Program-made: the position numbers and the translations under genes | Notes under the pieces: generated by a model | Told to the model about the DNA's origin: nothing | The model's database searches: none | What the model saw: only the letters and a program-made list of their open reading frames with translations | Shown: one piece after another, positions 60,212 to 64,000 of the stretch | Layout of the letters: every line of letters begins with the position of its first letter | Position numbering within the stretch: position 1 is the first letter of the stretch | Origin: Naumovozyma dairenensis CBS 421 | Taxonomy: Eukaryota; Ascomycota; Saccharomycetes; Saccharomycetales; Saccharomycetaceae | Direction of reading: 5' to 3' | Assembly: GCF_000227115.2 (NCBI RefSeq) | Contig: NC_016488.1 | Location: forward strand, 372,001-436,000 | DNA length: 64,000 bases

Positions 60212-61558
60212 TCATAATAATTCGTCTAACCTTCTTCTACCTCTTCTTTGTATTCTTTCAGTTTCTCTTTTCAATCTTCTTAGGTTTCTTTCCTTTTCAA
60301 TTTCTCTCCTTTGAATTTCTTCAGTTGATAATTCTTCTAAACGTGGACACCACGCTATACCTAAATCGGAAGTCAAATTAGATATGGAAGAAGTATAATC
60401 ATAATCACTATTGATATCTAATCTTATACCTGATAATTGGCCAAATGCAGCATAATTTTGAACGTTTTGTAACTGTATCTGCAATTGTAATTGAGATGCC
60501 ATATTTGGTTGTGATGCAATAGGTGTAGATGATGATGTAGTTTGTTGTTGTTGCTGTTGTTCTAACCATTCCTTTTTAATTTTTAAAATATATTCATGTA
60601 ATGCTATTGAAATTGTGGGGATGAATTCTCTTGTTAAACCTAAATCGTTCACTACGATGGATGCAAATAATTCAGGAGTCATGGAATCATCATTTAAATT
60701 CCATTGGAAATTATCTTCAAAGAATTTATTTTCTAAATTACAAGTTAAGTTGATTATTACATGCAAATCAGTCATAATTTTTGTTGCAGCGATTGTTTCC
60801 CATTCATTAATTTGATCATTTATGGATTGAACAATTGTTGAATGTAATGATGAATTTGATGGGGAATCTAAATCTTTACAATATATGGTTGCAAATTCCG
60901 CAGGAGATATTGAATGATCATTGATGTTCCAAGTGAAGGAATCTTTTATAACATGACCTGCATGTTCTATATTTAAATGGATTGGTATTATAATAGGACC
61001 TATTGATTTTTGTTCCGAGGAGGATGGGAGTAGAGTTTGAGTTGGGATGGATATTCTATATGGAGTGGCTATTTTACTCTGTAAGAAAGTGGCTCTAATC
61101 TTTGGATATTTCAATACTGAAAATTGATCTTCTTGTTCTTGTAAATCTGGTAATTCGTTAAGAAGTAATCTGTCATTAGGATGTTGATGTTGTTGTTGAT
61201 GTTGTTGATGTTGCTGCTGCTGCTGCTGCTGCTGTAGATTATATGTTCCATCATTGGGTGTCCCATCTAAATTGCTACTTCCATCAAATTCTGTATTATT
61301 ATCATTATCATTTAAATGATCTCCGGATTGACTCTCGTGGAGATTATTCATCATATCTGTATTTATGTCGAGGATATTATTATTCCCCTCATCAAAGAGG
61401 TCATTGTCATATTCAGCATAATTGACCACTTTAGCTCTCTTATGTCCTCTTGTGGGTTGAACCGTGATAAACATTGGCACATCTTCCTTTCTGATTCTAT
61501 TATAAAAATTGGTTAGATATGCCTGTGGTATTAGATTCTGATTATTTTCCTGCGACAT
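60212..61558 (-). CDS. SFH1: RSC chromatin-remodelling subunit Sfh1
   Basis: SNF5-family core subunit of the RSC complex, essential in S. cerevisiae. 448 residues against 426. The start is conserved (NLIPQAYLTNFYNRI), then the patch GHKRAKVVNYAEYDND (about 34-49), a Gln/His run (about 110-127) from CAG/CAA codons, and the SNF5 domain as two repeats: HVIKDSFTWNINDHSISPAE (about 210) and FFEDNFQWNLNDDSMTPELF (about 285). A basic coiled-coil tail ERNLRRLKRETERIQRRGRR ends the protein. SNF5 itself is much larger, so SFH1 is secure. Divergent from EFB1 here, whereas in S. cerevisiae EFB1 is on another chromosome. Confidence 0.95.
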   Translation of the reverse strand: MSQENNQNLIPQAYLTNFYNRIRKEDVPMFITVQPTRGHKRAKVVNYAEYDNDLFDEGNNNILDINTDMMNNLHESQSGDHLNDNDNNTEFDGSSNLDGTPNDGTYNLQQQQQQQQHQQHQQQHQHPNDRLLLNELPDLQEQEDQFSVLKYPKIRATFLQSKIATPYRISIPTQTLLPSSSEQKSIGPIIIPIHLNIEHAGHVIKDSFTWNINDHSISPAEFATIYCKDLDSPSNSSLHSTIVQSINDQINEWETIAATKIMTDLHVIINLTCNLENKFFEDNFQWNLNDDSMTPELFASIVVNDLGLTREFIPTISIALHEYILKIKKEWLEQQQQQQTTSSSTPIASQPNMASQLQLQIQLQNVQNYAAFGQLSGIRLDINSDYDYTSSISNLTSDLGIAWCPRLEELSTEEIQRREIEKERNLRRLKRETERIQRRGRRRLDELL

Positions 61559-62216
61559 GATTCCGACTGTGACGTTCCTTTCTATTTCTTCTATTCTATC
61601 TCTACCTTAATATATTGTTTCTGTTACTTGTAGTCTGAAGAGATAAGGTAACCTTTCTTGAATACTGAGTACTGACTGCTCTCAACATATATATTGTTTA
61701 CACTACGTACGTACAAGCTAGCTATCTATTTTACATCAATTAACTAGACAGTGTATTCTCTCCCATAGATAGATACACCGAGTTGGCATACGCACACGCA
61801 AACTCCGTGCACCCAGGCCCTGTGGAAACCCTAACTGTTTGGAATTGCAAATGGACAACACGTCGTGGCCGCGTTGCCGCGTCCACGTACATACACACAT
61901 AACATCTGTATGTGTGTATGTGTCTCTCTGTCTAGAGCTGACGCTGCCGCTGGCACTGGCGCTGGCGCCGGTGAGAAAACTTTCACAACGCGAAAAGAAT
62001 CAGGAAGAAAATTTTTTTCTTTCTTAAGCTGCCCTTTGTCCTTTTGCCTCCCGTACCATCCATCCATCAATTATACTTAAGTGAGTCCTTTTTTTTCCAT
62101 CATATTTCAATTGTCTCTCTTTTCTATTTTTTTAAATACTTTCCTTTATTCATTTTTTATGAACTTTGTTCTTTTACAAATGGCCGTTCCAGAACCATCA
62201 AAACTATATATACAAA
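61559..62216. other. SFH1-EFB1 divergent promoter region
   Basis: About 0.66 kb. Contains alternating CA/TG tracts around 61888-61922 that form an imperfect inverted repeat (CATACACACAT and ATGTGTGTATG), a GCTGGCGC-type GC-rich patch near 61950, and pyrimidine-rich sequence just before EFB1. I see no clear Rap1 site. Short ORFs here look spurious. Confidence 0.5.
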
Positions 62217-63232
62217 ATGGCTTCCACTGATTTCTCCAAAATTGAAACTTTGAAACAATTGAACGCTTCTTTAGCTGACAAATCTTACATTGAAGGGTAC
62301 GTTTAAATATCTCCCGCGCTTCTTTAAAAAGTTACTATTGTTGTTCCCTTTTCATGTTTTGGTTTTGTTTTTGTTTTGTGCTTGTTTATGTCCACTGTTT
62401 TTGTTAATGCTATTGTGAATGATGAATTTAATTCTTTGGTCCGTGTTTATGACAGGAAGTAAGACCCCTGGTATGAGTGACAAAAGAGATGTGATTGATT
62501 TCACGGTATCTGACTTTAATACAATGTTAATGAATTTTTTATTCAGTACAAAACACAATATTGCGAGCCAAAAAAAAACAAGAACAAAATACAAGAAAGG
62601 ATGGAATAACATACATAGTATCAAAAGGCTTTCCTTTTTCTCTGTTCATTTTTTTTACTAACAATTACTTTTCATTTATCTTTTATTATAGTACTTCTGC
62701 CACTCAAGCTGACGTTACTGTCTTCAAGGCTTTCCAAGAAACCTACCCAGAATTCTCTAGATGGTTCAACCATATTGCTGCTAAGGCCGATGAATTCGAA
62801 TCCTTCCCAGCTGCCACCGCTACCCCTGCCGCTGAAGAAGAAGATGACGAAGACGTCGACTTATTCGGTTCCGATGACGAAGCTGATGAAGAAGCTGAAA
62901 AATTAAAGGCTCAAAGAATTGCTGATTATAACGCTAGAAAGGCCGCTAAGCCAGCAAAGCCAGCAGCTAAATCTATTATCACTTTGGACGTTAAGCCATG
63001 GGATGATGAAACTGATTTGGAAGCAATGGTTGCTAACGTTAAAGCCATCGAAATGGACGGTCTATCTTGGGGTGCTCACCAATTTATTCCAATTGGTTTC
63101 GGTATCAAGAAACTACAAATTAACTGTGTTGTTGAAGATGACAAAGTTTCTATGGATGATTTACAACAAGCCATTGAAGAAGATGAAGATCATGTTCAAT
63201 CTACCGATGTTGCTGCTATGCAAAAATTATAA
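62217..63232 (+). CDS. EFB1: Translation elongation factor 1-beta, spliced
   Basis: Guanine nucleotide exchange factor for eEF1A. Exon 1 (62217-62296) encodes [20 protein letters not shown] to YIEG; the intron (62297-62691, 395 nt) has donor GTACGT, branch TACTAAC at 62656-62662 and acceptor TATAG; exon 2 (62692-63232) starts [14 protein letters not shown]. Product 206 residues, the same as S. cerevisiae. Acidic centre [18 protein letters not shown], then the catalytic C-terminal domain with [31 protein letters not shown] and the end AAMQKL. The intron hosts snR18, as in S. cerevisiae. The 5' flank of the ORF open at 62561 lies inside the intron and is not coding. Confidence 0.97.
62412..62525 (+). 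ncRNA. SNR18: Intronic C/D box snoRNA snR18
   Basis: Lies in the EFB1 intron. C box ATGATGA at 62419-62425, D box CTGA at 62510-62513, and a perfect terminal stem ATTGT (62412-62416) with ACAAT (62521-62525). The inner blocks GGTCCGTGTTTATGACAG and GATTTCACGGTAT, the latter directly upstream of the D box, resemble S. cerevisiae snR18 as I remember it, which guides 2'-O-methylation of 25S rRNA at A649/C650. It is released from the spliced intron. Ends are approximate. Confidence 0.88.
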
Positions 63233-64000
63233 GTAACGCGTAAATCAAACAAATATTAAAATAATAAAATAAATTAATAAAAAAAAAATTATAAATTATC
63301 ATTCCATTAACGTTAATTAAAAAAATAATTAAGTAAATATATATCTATAAATTCAAAGAAAACCTATTCAATATTGTAACATAACCAAATGAATTGCGTG
63401 TCTTCCTTCTTTCCTTCTGTATTACCTCTAGAATAATTTTTTTATTGAGAATAAATCTGACGTCATTTGATAATTGTAGTTATGTGCTGCAACAATACCT
63501 TTTTTTCACTAATTGAAATATTAGAATTGAATGATCATTTTGACAAAATGCTGCCAAAGTATTATAGATCAGAATCCTTTCAAGTGGTAATGATTTGTGG
63601 GGCGGGGGGCGATATACTTGATCCAAATCATACTTAAATCGGGGATCGAAGAATGGGGTAATGTTAGATGGATAGTAATTGTACTCGGCCAAGTAAAACG
63701 AGGGTCATATTACTGGCAGATTCGACAGGCTTAGCTCGACGATCTTTTTCAAGACATACCAATGATAACCTTACCACTTAAGCTACTTCCGAAGGCGTTA
63801 TCAAATGTACAACTATTTTTTGGTTTCCTCTCAATAAGAAGTAAATTGCCACTAACATGAGTACATAATTAAACGTTAATTTGGGTAAAAATCTTTTAAA
63901 TATAGAAAGAATAAATCACCCGGTTCATCACAGGTCTCGGTATCTTCTTTCTTACCATCTGAGCACCAAAATTTATCGTAATTATTCGGATTAAAACATA
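63233..64000. other. EFB1 3' flank to window end
   Basis: About 0.77 kb. Starts with the AT-rich EFB1 3'UTR. A 70-residue minus-strand ORF (63480-63692, MAEYNYYPSNITPFFDPRF) looks partly protein-like but I do not recognise it. A tRNA-like stretch near 63720-63790 on the minus strand fails as a tRNA. A gene could start beyond the edge. Confidence 0.45.

Noticed and set aside
63720..63795. tRNA-like stretch on the minus strand (GCTTAAGTGGTAAGG and GTCGAATC)
   Set aside because: The A box is imperfect, the T-arm does not pair and no 7-bp acceptor stem forms.

Overview
This window is nuclear DNA of a budding yeast of the family Saccharomycetaceae. Genes are compact and mostly intronless, the background is AT-rich, and the few introns carry the TACTAAC branch point. 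The standard code fits the conserved proteins. Gene content and order match the Saccharomyces cerevisiae chromosome XII segment YLR318-YLR342 (systematic names from memory), read backwards: FKS1, SPO77, RPS25, NUP2, SGD1, VRP1, CHS5, MID2, REC102, NMA1, TMA10, YLR326W, PEX30, CWC24, MMS22, BUD6, EST2, SFH1. ERV1 belongs to the sister region on S. cerevisiae chromosome VII, and EFB1 to chromosome I. That interleaving is expected of a lineage that went through the yeast whole-genome duplication and lost different copies. The alpha-factor repeat WHWLRLDPGQPLY resembles what I remember for Naumovozyma castellii, so Naumovozyma is my best guess, not a proven identification.

Layout. 0.5-11.4 kb: beta-1,3-glucan synthase FKS1, a SPO77-like gene, a small frameshifted spliced candidate gene and RPS25 with a probable 5'UTR intron. 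11.4-14 kb: a gene-poor stretch ending in a long solo LTR and tRNA-Glu. 14.3-24.7 kb: NUP2, SGD1, ERV1 and VRP1. 24.7-31.2 kb: tRNA-Pro with its own solo LTR, a frameshifted zinc-finger gene and long stretches without recognised genes. 31.2-39.6 kb: CHS5, MID2, an alpha-factor gene, tRNA-Leu, REC102 and tRNA-Asp. 39.9-61.6 kb: NMA1, TMA10, the YLR326W homologue, PEX30, CWC24, MMS22, BUD6, EST2 and SFH1. 62.2-63.2 kb: EFB1 with the snR18 snoRNA in its intron.

Functional themes. FKS1, CHS5, MID2, VRP1 and BUD6 serve cell wall, chitin delivery, wall-stress sensing and actin polarity. NUP2, CWC24, SFH1, MMS22 and EST2 serve the nucleus. REC102, SPO77 and the pheromone gene serve meiosis, sporulation and mating. 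RPS25, EFB1, SGD1 and the tRNAs serve translation.

Main points for a second look. Three small genes (ERV1, the zinc-finger gene and the spliced candidate at 9.5 kb) each lack one base at a homopolymer. RPS25 seems to have acquired or kept a 5'UTR intron. Two related but mosaic LTRs lie almost exactly 62 bp upstream of two tRNA genes in the same relative orientation. Local inversions relative to S. cerevisiae have tRNA genes at or near several of their edges. There is no CRISPR array, complete transposon or other dedicated novel system that I can recognise.
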